DNA of 64,000 bases from Marinoscillum sp049115815 (GTDB lineage Bacteria > Bacteroidota > Bacteroidia > Cytophagales > Cyclobacteriaceae): positions 328,860 through 392,859 of the forward strand of contig JAGDZO010000004.1 of the NCBI GenBank assembly GCA_049115815.1. The letters run 5' to 3'. A program made the translations under genes and the position numbers. Numbering within the stretch: the first letter of the stretch is position 1; each line of letters starts with the position of its first letter. Of this stretch, positions 26,515-35,900 are shown piece by piece. A model generated the notes under the pieces. The model was not told the origin of the DNA. It did not search any database and worked only from the letters and a program-made list of their open reading frames with translations.

Positions 26515-27091
26515 CCATTTTTTCGTAAAAACATTTTCTACAGAGTGCTTCATAGACATCTTTTTCACCTAGAACGACGGTTTTCTTCGATTTAGTCCTT
26601 CTATACGAATAAGACGCAATATTTCCGCAATTCATGCAGATGGCATGAACCTTAGTGATGTATTCGGCTGTAGCCATTAATTGATCCATAGGAGCAAAGG
26701 GCTTGCCCTGAAAATCCATATCCAGCCCAGCAACGATTACCCTCTTGCCTTGATTAGCCAATTGATTGGCTACATGAATAATTTGATCATCAAAAAACTG
26801 AGCTTCGTCTATCCCAACTACTTCACATTCTCCGGCTCTCAATAAAATGTCTTGTGCAAAATTAACTGGCGTAGACAGGATAGCATTTTCATTGTGCGAA
26901 ACAACTTTCTTTTCAGAATACCTTTTGTCAACAGCGGGCTTAAAAATCTCGACGTGTTGCTGAGCAAGCACAGCCCTGTTGAGCCTTCGTATCAATTCTT
27001 CTGTCTTGCCGGAGAACATGGAGCCGCAAACTACTTCTACCCACCCGGCTTTTCTTAGCAGTTGATTACCAATGTTGGGTTCTACAAACAT
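26498..27091 (-). CDS. tdk: Thymidine kinase
   Basis: Type II thymidine kinase of the salvage pathway, 197 residues. The P-loop is in VCGSMFSGKTEELIRRLNRA, the Mg-binding DEAQFFDD follows, and zinc ligands are in CMNCGN and ALCRKCFYE. The lasso and substrate loop carry the SYSYRRTKSK stretch. It lies directly between the ferredoxin gene (1 bp overlap) and porZ. The long N-terminal extension before the P-loop (FVEPNIGNQLLRKAGWVEVV) is usual in Bacteroidota homologues. Confidence 0.93.
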   Translation of the reverse strand: MFVEPNIGNQLLRKAGWVEVVCGSMFSGKTEELIRRLNRAVLAQQHVEIFKPAVDKRYSEKKVVSHNENAILSTPVNFAQDILLRAGECEVVGIDEAQFFDDQIIHVANQLANQGKRVIVAGLDMDFQGKPFAPMDQLMATAEYITKVHAICMNCGNIASYSYRRTKSKKTVVLGEKDVYEALCRKCFYEKMDEKAF

Positions 27092-27411
27092 TATTCGGAG
27101 TAGTCTAAGTGAGGAAGTTGATTTTGAATCGGAGCATTGATGATGACGTCACCTATCAATTCTGCCTGACAAGCTAACCTCATATCCGGAGATAATTTGC
27201 CTAAGCTAACAAATTTCTCTTCAGCTTCGGTGCGTTGGGAAAGTCCCCCTTCCTTGTCCAAGACTTGGACGGCACAAGTAGTACATCTTCCTTTTTTCCC
27301 ACATGCATGCATCCAGTCCGTTTCCGAGAGCAAAATGTCTATAAGCTTTTCCGTTTTACCGCTGCAATGAATAGATTTACTATGAAGGTTTTTTATTGTG
27401 ACTTTCGGCAT
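27091..27411 (-). CDS. 2Fe-2S ferredoxin
   Basis: Small electron carrier of 106 residues with an adrenodoxin/plant-type fold. The cluster ligands are in HACGKKGRCTTCAVQV (first three Cys) and RLACQAELIGDV (fourth Cys). It is the first gene of a minus-strand run with tdk and porZ, and is divergent from the acidic protein gene across only 17 bp. A partner enzyme is not encoded nearby; the 2OG oxygenase three genes downstream does not normally need one. Confidence 0.88.
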   Translation of the reverse strand: MPKVTIKNLHSKSIHCSGKTEKLIDILLSETDWMHACGKKGRCTTCAVQVLDKEGGLSQRTEAEEKFVSLGKLSPDMRLACQAELIGDVIINAPIQNQLPHLDYSE

Positions 27412-27428
27412 TTCAATAGTTCATATAT

Positions 27429-28799
27429 ATGCAAAGGAAACTAAATGATGAGTTTATCAGGGAATATAGTGAAGAGTTTTCTGAAAAAGCATCCGCTCCA
27501 TTTTTTGAGTTTCATGATACGATCTCTGGCAAGCAAATATTAACTTTTACGGCTTCTTCTCAAGTCAATTTTTTTGTATTAAAAAGCTTGTTTAGAAAGT
27601 GGCAAGACGAAATGAAGGCTCTGGAAAGCCCGTTTTTTGATTATAAAAATCAAGAAGTACGGAAGGCTATGGTACAGTTCATGAATGTTTTGTCCCAGCA
27701 TATCCAAGTAAAGCGTGAGGCTTTTGAGAGAATGCTGGTAGAAGCTGTGGTGGAAACGCTCATGTTGGCTTCCGATCCCGCAGGATATCTAGCCATGGAA
27801 TTTGAGACTCTTGATGCGCCCAATGTCAATAGTAAGATCACCAGCCCTTTACTCAAGTACATCAAGATTCATAAGGAAGACCTACAAGAGTTTTTTGAGC
27901 AGAATGAGGGAGTATCTTTGGATGATTTTTTAGTCAATACGGAGGAACTTGAGGATAGCATTGACGCGAATTTGGTGATTGAGGAACAGTTGGAATTATT
28001 GTCTCAAGTATTGCCAATTTCGGAAGATGACTTGTTTGGTATCGATGATTTCGATCAGGATGACTTTGATGATGAAGAGGATGATGCTGAGAAGGAAGAA
28101 GAAATCACCGAGCAAAGTGAAGAAGTTGAGGAGGCGTTAGATGAGCTAAAGGAAGAGGGAGATCAGGAGCCAGATTCTTCTAGTGAGGAGATGGAGAAAA
28201 GCGTTGAAGAAGAGCAAGAAATCTCCGATATAGAAGAAAAGCAAGGGGAGGCTGATGATGAGGAAGAATTAATAGAAGAGGATGAGGAGGAAGAGATTAT
28301 TCTAGAGGAAGAACAAGAATTAGAAGAGGAGGAAGCACCAGCTGATGAACAACAGGAGACGATCCTGGAGCAAGAAGATGAGGTGACTGAAGAAATTGGC
28401 AATGAAGCAGATCAGGCTGAAGCAGAGATTGACACTGAGAAGTTTGAAGAGGAAAATATAGATGAAGCTGAAGGAGATGACTTGGAAGAACAAGCTCCTA
28501 CAACTATCAATGACGCATTTTCAAGTGAAAATGACACACTGGCGGATAAGCTTCAAAATAGAAAGGTGGAGAGCATCATGGATGCCATATCCGTGAATCA
28601 TCGCTACATGTTCACTAAAGAACTTTTCGATGGAGATAGAGAAGCTTTTGCTGAGGCCATCGATCAGATTGACTCTTGTGAATCTTTTGATGATGCCGTT
28701 GAGTTACTCGTCCAGAATTTTGCCAAGGAACGTGAATGGGATATGAACAGCGACGAGGTAAAAGAATTGTTGAAAGTGATTTTCAGAAAGTATCGTTAG
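27429..28799 (+). CDS. Conserved hypothetical protein with long acidic central region
   Basis: No known function. It is 456 residues with three parts. The N-terminal about 175 residues look globular and helical (QVNFFVLKSLFRKWQDEMKA, LSQHIQVKREAFERMLVEAV). A strongly Glu/Asp-rich region (about 215-370) is almost free of hydrophobics. The C-terminal 75 residues (VNHRYMFTKELFDGDREAF, then LLKVIFRKYR) resemble a small domain recurring at the ends of Bacteroidota hypothetical proteins. No signal peptide or membrane segment is seen, so it is probably cytosolic. Its stop is 1 bp from the end of convergent rodA, with no terminator between. Confidence 0.7.
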   Translation: MQRKLNDEFIREYSEEFSEKASAPFFEFHDTISGKQILTFTASSQVNFFVLKSLFRKWQDEMKALESPFFDYKNQEVRKAMVQFMNVLSQHIQVKREAFERMLVEAVVETLMLASDPAGYLAMEFETLDAPNVNSKITSPLLKYIKIHKEDLQEFFEQNEGVSLDDFLVNTEELEDSIDANLVIEEQLELLSQVLPISEDDLFGIDDFDQDDFDDEEDDAEKEEEITEQSEEVEEALDELKEEGDQEPDSSSEEMEKSVEEEQEISDIEEKQGEADDEEELIEEDEEEEIILEEEQELEEEEAPADEQQETILEQEDEVTEEIGNEADQAEAEIDTEKFEEENIDEAEGDDLEEQAPTTINDAFSSENDTLADKLQNRKVESIMDAISVNHRYMFTKELFDGDREAFAEAIDQIDSCESFDDAVELLVQNFAKEREWDMNSDEVKELLKVIFRKYR

Positions 28800-28800
28800 G

Positions 28801-30069
28801 CTAGATTCTCTCTAGTACCTCCATTCGGTGAGCGTCAAGTTTGATAAAGGAAAAGAGCAAGACGGTAAAACCCCAAAGCGAAGACCCCCCATAGCTGAAA
28901 AATGGTAGTGGGATACCAATAACAGGGAATAGCCCAATGGTCATGGCAATGTTGAAGGCAAAGTGAAAGAAAAGTATGGCCACCACGCCATAGCCATAGA
29001 TTCGGCTAAAACCAGATTTTTGTCTTTCTGCGAGGAATATTAACCTCAGCAAAAGCGTGGTAAAAGCCGCCAAGAGTAAGAAACTACCAATCCAGCCTTG
29101 CTCTTCACCCACTGTACAGAAAATGTTGTCCGTGGCTTGATCCGGTACAAAGTTAAACTTCGTCTGTGTGCCTTGTAGATAGCCCTTGCCAGTAAGTCCA
29201 CCAGATCCTATCGCGATTTTGGACTGGCTAACTTGCCAACCAGCCCCTAATGGATCACGGTTTGGATTGAGTAGCTGCATGACTCGCTGTTGCTGATGAG
29301 GCTTAAGTACATCCGAAACGATAAAGTCTACACTTGTGATAAATCCAGCTACGAACAAGCCCGACATAATGACCAAAGTGATTTTGGGTAAAGATTTTTT
29401 GACTAAGCCAAGAGCCAATAAAGTCAATAAGAATGTACCAATAAGCAAGACCAGCTGACTGACCACTAGTGTGAGTAAAAAGATGACGATTAGTGCAAAA
29501 CCCACAATGAGGATCATCGGGTGCATGCCTTCTCTGAACAGCACAAGAACCAAACTACCAAAAACCATGGCGCTTCCTAAATCACCCTGAAGAATGATCA
29601 GGCCTATAGGAAGGAAAATAAATAGGAGAGCCTGTAACTGTACTTTAAGCGTACTTGATTTTTTCGAACCACTGCTCAAGAATTTGGCCAACCCGAGCGC
29701 TGCGGCAAATTTGGTAAACTCTGCCGGCTGAAACTTAAATGCCCCAATTTCAAACCAAGATTTAGACCCGGCCACCTCTTGTCCAAAAATGAGTACAAAA
29801 ATGAGCAGGACGATCAAGCCAATAAAGATCAAGTAGGCGAACGAATCATAAAACCTAAAGTCCAATAGCATAATCAGCGCTATCATCACCACAGAAGTAC
29901 CAATCCAAATGAGTTGTTTTCCACTTCTTCTGCTGAAGTCAAGTATGCCTTCACTCGTATCTGGATCGAAATCGGCAGCATAGATATTGAGCCATCCACT
30001 AAACGCCAAAACGAAGTATAGTAGAACTACAACCCAATCTATTTTGCTTATTAGTCCGTCTGCTCTCAT
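28801..30069 (-). CDS. rodA: Rod-shape peptidoglycan glycosyltransferase RodA
   Basis: SEDS-family peptidoglycan polymerase of 422 residues with about ten membrane segments. Landmarks are WFEIGAFKFQPAEFTKFAAA (conserved QPxE), LILQGDLGSAMV, the long extracellular loop with QSKIAIGSGGLTGKGYLQGTQ, and FVPDQATDNIFCTVGEEQG (catalytic Asp region). The C-terminus has VIGIPLPFFSYGGSSLW. It works with the class B PBP encoded just upstream, whose stop overlaps its start by 4 bp. Confidence 0.94.
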   Translation of the reverse strand: MRADGLISKIDWVVVLLYFVLAFSGWLNIYAADFDPDTSEGILDFSRRSGKQLIWIGTSVVMIALIMLLDFRFYDSFAYLIFIGLIVLLIFVLIFGQEVAGSKSWFEIGAFKFQPAEFTKFAAALGLAKFLSSGSKKSSTLKVQLQALLFIFLPIGLIILQGDLGSAMVFGSLVLVLFREGMHPMILIVGFALIVIFLLTLVVSQLVLLIGTFLLTLLALGLVKKSLPKITLVIMSGLFVAGFITSVDFIVSDVLKPHQQQRVMQLLNPNRDPLGAGWQVSQSKIAIGSGGLTGKGYLQGTQTKFNFVPDQATDNIFCTVGEEQGWIGSFLLLAAFTTLLLRLIFLAERQKSGFSRIYGYGVVAILFFHFAFNIAMTIGLFPVIGIPLPFFSYGGSSLWGFTVLLFSFIKLDAHRMEVLERI

Positions 30070-31910
30070 CTTCCTTCTGCTTCAATGGTCCTAATTTCTT
30101 CCAATACTTTTTTCTGTCTTGCATCCAAGAAGTCTCCTTCTATTACGAATTCTTCAACCCAAGGTCTCGAGATCTTCCCTTTGACATATTTTTCTATCAC
30201 GAGACTGGCCGTACTCGCCGCTGCTCTTCCTCCCCATCCCGCGTTTTCTACATATACGGCAATGGCGATCTGAGGATCTTCTTTTGGTGCAAAACCCATA
30301 AAACCAGAGTGATCCATGCCATGAGGATTTTCAACCGTACTTGTCTTGCCACATATAGCCAGATCTGGGATGAATGCTCTTCTCCCCGAACCCATCTCGA
30401 TTACTTGCTCCATGCCATCTATCACTACATCGAAGTACTCGGGATTGATACTCAAAAGGTTCTTTTGATAGGTTAGTTCTGGTTCGCCTTCTACTCCCAT
30501 AAGGATATGAGGCTGGTAGAAAAATCCTTTATTGGCAATGATGGCTCCCAAATTGGCCATTTGTATTGGAGTGACGAGGAGTTCACCCTGGCCAATACTT
30601 AGGGAATAAATATTGCTAAATGCCCAGCGATTTTTACCAATATACCTATCGTAATAAGCCAGATCCGGTACGAGTCCTGATTGCTCATTAGGAATATCTA
30701 CACCAAGTCTTGCCCCCAAACCAAATTCACTTACATAGTTCCGCCATTTCACCAAGCCATACCGAGCATCTATGAACCGACTCTTGTCTTCTCCTTGTTC
30801 GATGGTTCGCTTAAATACTTTGTAGAAATAATTGTTGGATGAATAGGTAATTGCTTTTTTGACATCATAGCTTCCAACTGGCGCCAAATCTCCAATCAAA
30901 GTGCCATCGCAGTAGATCTGTTCTCTCGGGTAAACCACTTTTTCTTGCATGGCTATCAGTGATTGAACTGTCTTAAACATGGATCCTGGCGGATACATGG
31001 CTTGTAGAGGCCTGTTAAACAATGGTTTGAGCGGATCGCTATTGATTTTGGGGAAATTTTCCGAAAGTCCACGTCCACTTAATAGCCCCGGATCATAAGA
31101 AGGGGAGGATACCATTGCCAAAATATCTCCCGTTTTCGGATCAATTGCTACGAGACTTGCCACCTTTCCGTCAAGGAGTTTTTCAGCGTATCGCTGAAGT
31201 TCTGTATCAATGGTCAGCTGAATGGATTTGCCGGGAATAGAAGCAGTATCATATTCACCACCACGAAAGGCTCCTTTTTCCACACCTTGCACATTGACAA
31301 TTTTATAGCGAATTCCCCGCTTACCTCTCAGCTTTTCTTCATGCTGTTTTTCTATACCCGTTTTGCCGACATAGTCACCTCCTTTATAGTAGTTGGTAGT
31401 ATCGCGCTGTAGTTCGCGCCTTCCTATTTCTGCTACATAGCCAAGCGTATTGCTCAATATATTTCTACTATAACCACGCACGGTTCTTGGTAAAGCGTAG
31501 AACCCGTCAAATTGAATCAGTTGGTCCTGAATTCGAGCGAACATTTCGTTTGGTATCTGCTCTACGAATTTGGATGCTAGAATGGAAGAGTACCTTCTCG
31601 CTTTTGTGAAGTTTTTCACAAATGTTGCATGATCGATTTCAAGAAGATTCATGAGCTTCACTGAATCCGATAAATTAACATCTCTAGGAACCACCATCAA
31701 GTCATAGACGGGCGTATTGTACACCATTAGATCGCCATCTCGGTCATAGATTAATCCTCTGAATGGATAATCGATAATTTTCTGAACAATGTTGTTTTCG
31801 GCAGCCAGTTTATATTCGTCATTGACGACTTGTATCCAGAACAACCGCACAGCAAAAATCATGGAGATGAGTACTATGAAGGCCTGTATGATAATGCTCC
31901 GCGAATTCAT
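30066..31910 (-). CDS. mrdA: Penicillin-binding protein 2 (elongasome transpeptidase)
   Basis: Class B PBP of 614 residues. A single N-terminal membrane helix (IIIQAFIVLISMIFAVRLFW) is followed by the pedestal domain and the transpeptidase domain. The nucleophile is in YPPGSMFKTVQSLI (SxxK, about residue 307), SxN lies in YSSNNYFYK, and the third motif reads CGKTSTVENPHG, so the usual KTG is KTS (Lys about residue 522). It crosslinks peptidoglycan with RodA during cylinder growth. It overlaps both mreD and rodA by 4 bp. Confidence 0.94.
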   Translation of the reverse strand: MNSRSIIIQAFIVLISMIFAVRLFWIQVVNDEYKLAAENNIVQKIIDYPFRGLIYDRDGDLMVYNTPVYDLMVVPRDVNLSDSVKLMNLLEIDHATFVKNFTKARRYSSILASKFVEQIPNEMFARIQDQLIQFDGFYALPRTVRGYSRNILSNTLGYVAEIGRRELQRDTTNYYKGGDYVGKTGIEKQHEEKLRGKRGIRYKIVNVQGVEKGAFRGGEYDTASIPGKSIQLTIDTELQRYAEKLLDGKVASLVAIDPKTGDILAMVSSPSYDPGLLSGRGLSENFPKINSDPLKPLFNRPLQAMYPPGSMFKTVQSLIAMQEKVVYPREQIYCDGTLIGDLAPVGSYDVKKAITYSSNNYFYKVFKRTIEQGEDKSRFIDARYGLVKWRNYVSEFGLGARLGVDIPNEQSGLVPDLAYYDRYIGKNRWAFSNIYSLSIGQGELLVTPIQMANLGAIIANKGFFYQPHILMGVEGEPELTYQKNLLSINPEYFDVVIDGMEQVIEMGSGRRAFIPDLAICGKTSTVENPHGMDHSGFMGFAPKEDPQIAIAVYVENAGWGGRAAASTASLVIEKYVKGKISRPWVEEFVIEGDFLDARQKKVLEEIRTIEAEGR

Positions 31911-32422
31911 ATTTTCCTAACCTTGGGAGCCATCAAAATACTAAGTCCTAAGATGGTGGCGAAGGAGTAAATGCTGCTAAAGAAAATTTTGGCCGACAAA
32001 AGGGCAAAACCATCGAATCCATCATTTTCGATGGTGAAAATCATGGCGTGATGAACCAGAATCAATGGGAAGAGGTATTGTATGCTTCCGAATATGCCCA
32101 ATTCGTTCCAGTCTAACTTCACATCTTCATCGGCTCTCCTGATCACAATAGTCAACCAAATATCCTTGGTGAATGCCAAAAAGACACAGGCAGATGCATG
32201 TATACCCGGTGTATTAGAGAAAATATCCATGATTAATCCAATGAAAAAACCTACCGTCATGGTGAGACTTCTGCTTAGGCCAAATGGGATGTAAAGGATA
32301 ATGCCAATATAAAAGAAACCAAAAGCGATATCGAATAGAATGAATTTGTACAGGAGTAGGATTTGCACAATGACAAATACCACGAAATGTAAGATCTGTT
32401 GACCAATATTGATTCTATTCAT
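31907..32422 (-). CDS. mreD: Rod shape-determining protein MreD
   Basis: Integral membrane protein of 171 residues with five to six hydrophobic helices, for example ILHFVVFVIVQILLLYKFIL and FFIGLIMDIFSNTPGIHASA, the latter being the conserved MreD block. It links MreB/MreC to RodA-PBP2. Sequence conservation in MreD is low, so the call rests on topology plus its place between mreC and mrdA with 4-bp overlaps on both sides. Confidence 0.88.
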   Translation of the reverse strand: MNRINIGQQILHFVVFVIVQILLLYKFILFDIAFGFFYIGIILYIPFGLSRSLTMTVGFFIGLIMDIFSNTPGIHASACVFLAFTKDIWLTIVIRRADEDVKLDWNELGIFGSIQYLFPLILVHHAMIFTIENDGFDGFALLSAKIFFSSIYSFATILGLSILMAPKVRKI

Positions 32423-33231
32423 GGCAGTGTAGTTTTAAGTTCCAAACTATCCTGCTCTGACTTCATTTTATTTTCAATAATGAAGACATTGTCAAGCGAA
32501 CTAAAATCTACGTCTAGCTCAATCTTGGCACTATAGAACACATCATTGTCTTCTAAATTCAATGAAACGACTCTGCCAATAGGAATGGCTTCTGGAAAAA
32601 TGGAGTTAAATCCAGAGGTAACTACCGAATCACCAATACTCACATTGATGTGCCTAGGTACATATTTGAGAGCGGCCTCATTTGGGTTGGTGCCATCCCA
32701 CTGCACTGTGCAAAGTGTTCTGGTGCGTTTAAGCGAACTGGAGATCAGCAGGTCTTTGTGCAAAAGCGAAATAACCGTAGCATAATTGCCAGAAGCTGAT
32801 TTTACCTGTCCTACTACACCTCTGCCAGATACTACACCCATTCCCGCTTTGATTCCGTCGTTAAGGCCAGCATTGATAGTCAGGTAATTTTGAGAGCGCT
32901 GAAAAGTGTTATTGATCACTGACGCCTTGTAGAATTCGTATTGCTTAGAAGTACTGTCCTTAGTGACTTTTTTGAGGTTTTGATTAGCCAACTGTTCACG
33001 GAGCAAGAGGTTTTCTTCCACCAATGTTTCGTTGACCTTCCTCAGGTTGAAATAGTCCGTGGTGTTGCTACTGGCTGTATTGATGACAGCAGCCAGACCA
33101 TTTGAAGAATTCAAGAAAGTAGCGTTTTGGCGGTTATTATATGTAATAATCAGCCATGCACATATCACCTCCAATAATAGAAATAGTCCAAAGGTTCTAT
33201 ATCGATATAGGAAGTAAAGTAAATCTTGCAT
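32419..33231 (-). CDS. mreC: Rod shape-determining protein MreC
   Basis: Bitopic membrane protein of 270 residues. One N-terminal membrane helix (TFGLFLLLEVICAWLIITY) is followed by a coiled coil (about 55-90, VNETLVEENLLLREQLANQN) and the periplasmic double beta-barrel, with INAGLNDGIKAGMGVVSGRG and NVSIGDSVVTSGFNSIFPEA as the family blocks. It activates PBP2-RodA from the periplasm. It lies 6 bp after mreB. Confidence 0.93.
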   Translation of the reverse strand: MQDLLYFLYRYRTFGLFLLLEVICAWLIITYNNRQNATFLNSSNGLAAVINTASSNTTDYFNLRKVNETLVEENLLLREQLANQNLKKVTKDSTSKQYEFYKASVINNTFQRSQNYLTINAGLNDGIKAGMGVVSGRGVVGQVKSASGNYATVISLLHKDLLISSSLKRTRTLCTVQWDGTNPNEAALKYVPRHINVSIGDSVVTSGFNSIFPEAIPIGRVVSLNLEDNDVFYSAKIELDVDFSSLDNVFIIENKMKSEQDSLELKTTLP

Positions 33232-33237
33232 TTAGGT

Positions 33238-34266
33238 TTATGTCATTAATACAGGCTTGAACCTGTTCAGATTATTCAATGACATGCCTGTGCCTCTTAC
33301 CACAGCTCTCAACGGATCGTCTGCGATATGAATTGGGAGTTTAGTTTTCATGGAAAGTCTCTTATCTAGCCCTCTTAGCAAGGCACCACCACCTGTAAGG
33401 TAGATTCCATTGTCATAAATATCGGCCGACAACTCTGGTGGAGAGATTTCCAATGCTTTTAGTACGGCTTCTTCTATTTTGGATACAGACTTATCGATAG
33501 CAAATGCTATTTCAGAGTAGGAGATCTTGATAACCTTCGGTATACCTGTCATCAGGTCTCTACCTCTGATTTCGTAATCTTCTGGTCCGTCTTCCAATTC
33601 TGTCAAAGCAGATCCAACTTCTATTTTTACGCGCTCGGCTGTTCTTTCACCTATCAATAGGTTGTGTTGTCTACGCATATAATCCAGTATGTCTTTGTTG
33701 AACGAATCACCAGCTACACGGATTGATTGATCACAGACGATTCCACTCAGTGCGATAACCGCAATCTCCGTAGTACCGCCACCTATGTCCACTATCATTG
33801 CCCCGATTGGTTGCTCAATGTTGATCCCGATACCAATTGCCGCAGCTATTGGCTCATGAATCATGTAAACTTCTTTGGCACCAGCGTGCTCTGCGGAATC
33901 TCGTACCGCTCGTTTCTCTACTTCAGTGATTCCGGAAGGAATACATATGACCATTCTGTGAGAACTTGGCAACCATCTTTTATTTCCTTGGTCGATCATT
34001 TTGATCATTCCCCTGATCATATGTTCAGCAGCATGGAAATCAGCAATCACACCATCTTTCAATGGACGGATCGTTTTGATGTTTTCATGAGTCTTCTCAT
34101 GCATCTGCATGGCTTCTCTACCTATGGCTAAGACTTTGTTGTTGTTCTTGTCTATGGCAATAATGGAAGGCTCATCTACGACTATTTTATCCTTGCTGAT
34201 AATCAAAGTGTTAGCCGTGCCAAGGTCAATGGCTATGTCACTGTTAAAGAAATCAAAAAAACCCAT
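33238..34266 (-). CDS. mreB: Rod shape-determining actin-like protein MreB
   Basis: Bacterial actin of 342 residues that organises lateral wall synthesis. Actin-fold motifs are DLGTANTLI (phosphate 1), MIVDIGGGTTEIAVIAL (phosphate 2), and YLTGGGALLRGLDKRL (adenosine). It is the first gene of the mreBCD-mrdA-rodA operon. purH lies 62 bp upstream on the same strand, a common Bacteroidota order, and no obvious terminator lies between. Confidence 0.96.
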   Translation of the reverse strand: MGFFDFFNSDIAIDLGTANTLIISKDKIVVDEPSIIAIDKNNNKVLAIGREAMQMHEKTHENIKTIRPLKDGVIADFHAAEHMIRGMIKMIDQGNKRWLPSSHRMVICIPSGITEVEKRAVRDSAEHAGAKEVYMIHEPIAAAIGIGINIEQPIGAMIVDIGGGTTEIAVIALSGIVCDQSIRVAGDSFNKDILDYMRRQHNLLIGERTAERVKIEVGSALTELEDGPEDYEIRGRDLMTGIPKVIKISYSEIAFAIDKSVSKIEEAVLKALEISPPELSADIYDNGIYLTGGGALLRGLDKRLSMKTKLPIHIADDPLRAVVRGTGMSLNNLNRFKPVLMT

Positions 34267-34328
34267 GTGTTGTATGCTATTGAGTGGTTGGGGAAAGCTA
34301 CGAATTTAATACGTAAAGTACTGATATA

Positions 34329-35855
34329 CTAATGTTTGAAATGTCTCGTGCCAGTTATCACCATAGACATTCCCTGGCTATCACAATAGTCGATAGAAAG
34401 TTGATCTTTTATGGAGCCTCCCGGCTGAATGACCGACTGTATTCCCGCTTTACTAGCGATTTCTACACAGTCAGGAAAAGGAAAAAATGCATCAGATGCC
34501 ATGGCAGCTCCTTTCAGGTCGAAACCAAATTTTTTGGCTTTGTCGATCGCTTGTTCAAGCGCGTCTACTCTAGAAGTTTGACCCACTCCACTAGCCAACA
34601 TCTGACCATGATTGGCCAATATGATGGTATTGGATTTTGACTGCTTACAGATTTTAGAAGCGAAAAGTAAACTTTCAATATCTTCTGCTGTTGGCGCTAC
34701 TTTAGTAACTACTTTCAAGTTTTCTTTAGAGTCTGTGATATGATCGTAATCCTGAACCAAGGTGCCGTTGAGCATGCTCTTGTAGATGGTAGCTCTGTCC
34801 CAAGTTTTATGCTGTGTCAGAAGAATTCTGTTTTTCTTTTGCTGCAATATTTTTAATGCCCCCTCAGAGAAAGATGGCGCAATGAGGATCTCAAAGAAAA
34901 GGCTGTGCATTTCCTCGGCAGCTTCCTCAGTTACCTCTTTGTTGGTAATCAACACACCACCAAAAGCTGAAATGGTGTCAGCCGCAAATGCTTTTTGATA
35001 GGCAGTTTTTACATCCGATCCTAAAGCCACACCACATGCATTGTTATGCTTTAGAATAGCAAAAGCGGTATCATCACCAAATTCCCCAATTAGCTGTATA
35101 GCTGCCTCAATATCTACTAAGTTGTTGTAAGATATTTCCTTGCCATGAATCTGGCTGAAGTAAGGTTCTGACTCTTGGTAAAAGACTCCTTTCTGATGTG
35201 GATTTTCTCCGTATCGCAGGAATTTTCCATTTTTCCCGCTAGTCTTGAAAGAAGCAACTTCTTCCGCGCCATTCATGTAATTGAATATGGCAGAGTCATA
35301 ATGCGAAGAGGTATCGAATGCCCTGGTAGCGAATAATTTTCTATTTGCCAAAGTTGTAGACCCTCCACTTTCACTTATGATGTTTAAGAAATCAGCATAG
35401 TAATCGCGTGAGCTCACGATCACCACATCTTTAAAGTTTTTAGCTGCACCTCTTATCAGAGCTATGCCACCTATATCTATTTTCTCAATGATATCTTCCT
35501 CAGGAGCGCCACTTGCTACTGTTTCCTCAAATGGATATAAGTCTACTATTACCAAGTCAATTGGAGGAATGTTGTACTCCTCTTTTTCCTTTTGGTCACC
35601 ATCATGATCTCTTCTATGTAGTATCCCTCCAAAGACTTTCGGGTGAAGCGTCTTCACTCTACCTCCAAATATGGATGGGTACTCAGTGACATCTTCTACA
35701 GGGGTCACGGCTATGCCTAATTCTTCAATGAATTTTTGGGTACCTCCAGTGGAATAGAGTTTCACCCCTTGTTCATTTAATTTTTGTACGATGGGGGCTA
35801 ATCCATCTTTATAAAAAACTGAAATTAGGGCTGATTTGATCTTGATATCGCTCAT
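34329..35855 (-). CDS. purH: Bifunctional AICAR formyltransferase/IMP cyclohydrolase
   Basis: Catalyses the last two steps of IMP synthesis, 508 residues. The N-terminal IMP cyclohydrolase domain (about 1-195) contains LYSTGGTQKFIEELG and FGGRVKTLHPKVFGGILHRR. The C-terminal AICAR transformylase has KHNNACGVALGSDV (catalytic Lys-His) and MASDAFFPFPDCVEIASKAG near the end. Its stop precedes mreB by 62 bp. PurN, which supplies an earlier formyl transfer in the same pathway, ends just upstream on the same strand. Confidence 0.96.
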   Translation of the reverse strand: MSDIKIKSALISVFYKDGLAPIVQKLNEQGVKLYSTGGTQKFIEELGIAVTPVEDVTEYPSIFGGRVKTLHPKVFGGILHRRDHDGDQKEKEEYNIPPIDLVIVDLYPFEETVASGAPEEDIIEKIDIGGIALIRGAAKNFKDVVIVSSRDYYADFLNIISESGGSTTLANRKLFATRAFDTSSHYDSAIFNYMNGAEEVASFKTSGKNGKFLRYGENPHQKGVFYQESEPYFSQIHGKEISYNNLVDIEAAIQLIGEFGDDTAFAILKHNNACGVALGSDVKTAYQKAFAADTISAFGGVLITNKEVTEEAAEEMHSLFFEILIAPSFSEGALKILQQKKNRILLTQHKTWDRATIYKSMLNGTLVQDYDHITDSKENLKVVTKVAPTAEDIESLLFASKICKQSKSNTIILANHGQMLASGVGQTSRVDALEQAIDKAKKFGFDLKGAAMASDAFFPFPDCVEIASKAGIQSVIQPGGSIKDQLSIDYCDSQGMSMVITGTRHFKH

Positions 35856-35875
35856 ATGACTTGAAAAATAAGTCG

Positions 35876-35883
35876 CAAAGCTA
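35876..35883 (-). promoter_or_regulatory. -7 element upstream of purH
   Basis: On minus the sequence TAGCTTTG, identical to the rimP -7 box, lies 20 bp before the purH ATG. No TTTG is present at the expected spacing, so this is a half-site only. Confidence 0.4.
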
Positions 35884-35900
35884 AGAATTAATAAACGCTT

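Noticed and set aside
28163..28402. Ser/Cys-rich minus-strand frame
   Set aside because: Mirror image of the GAA/GAG-rich acidic region of the plus-strand gene; no independent evidence.
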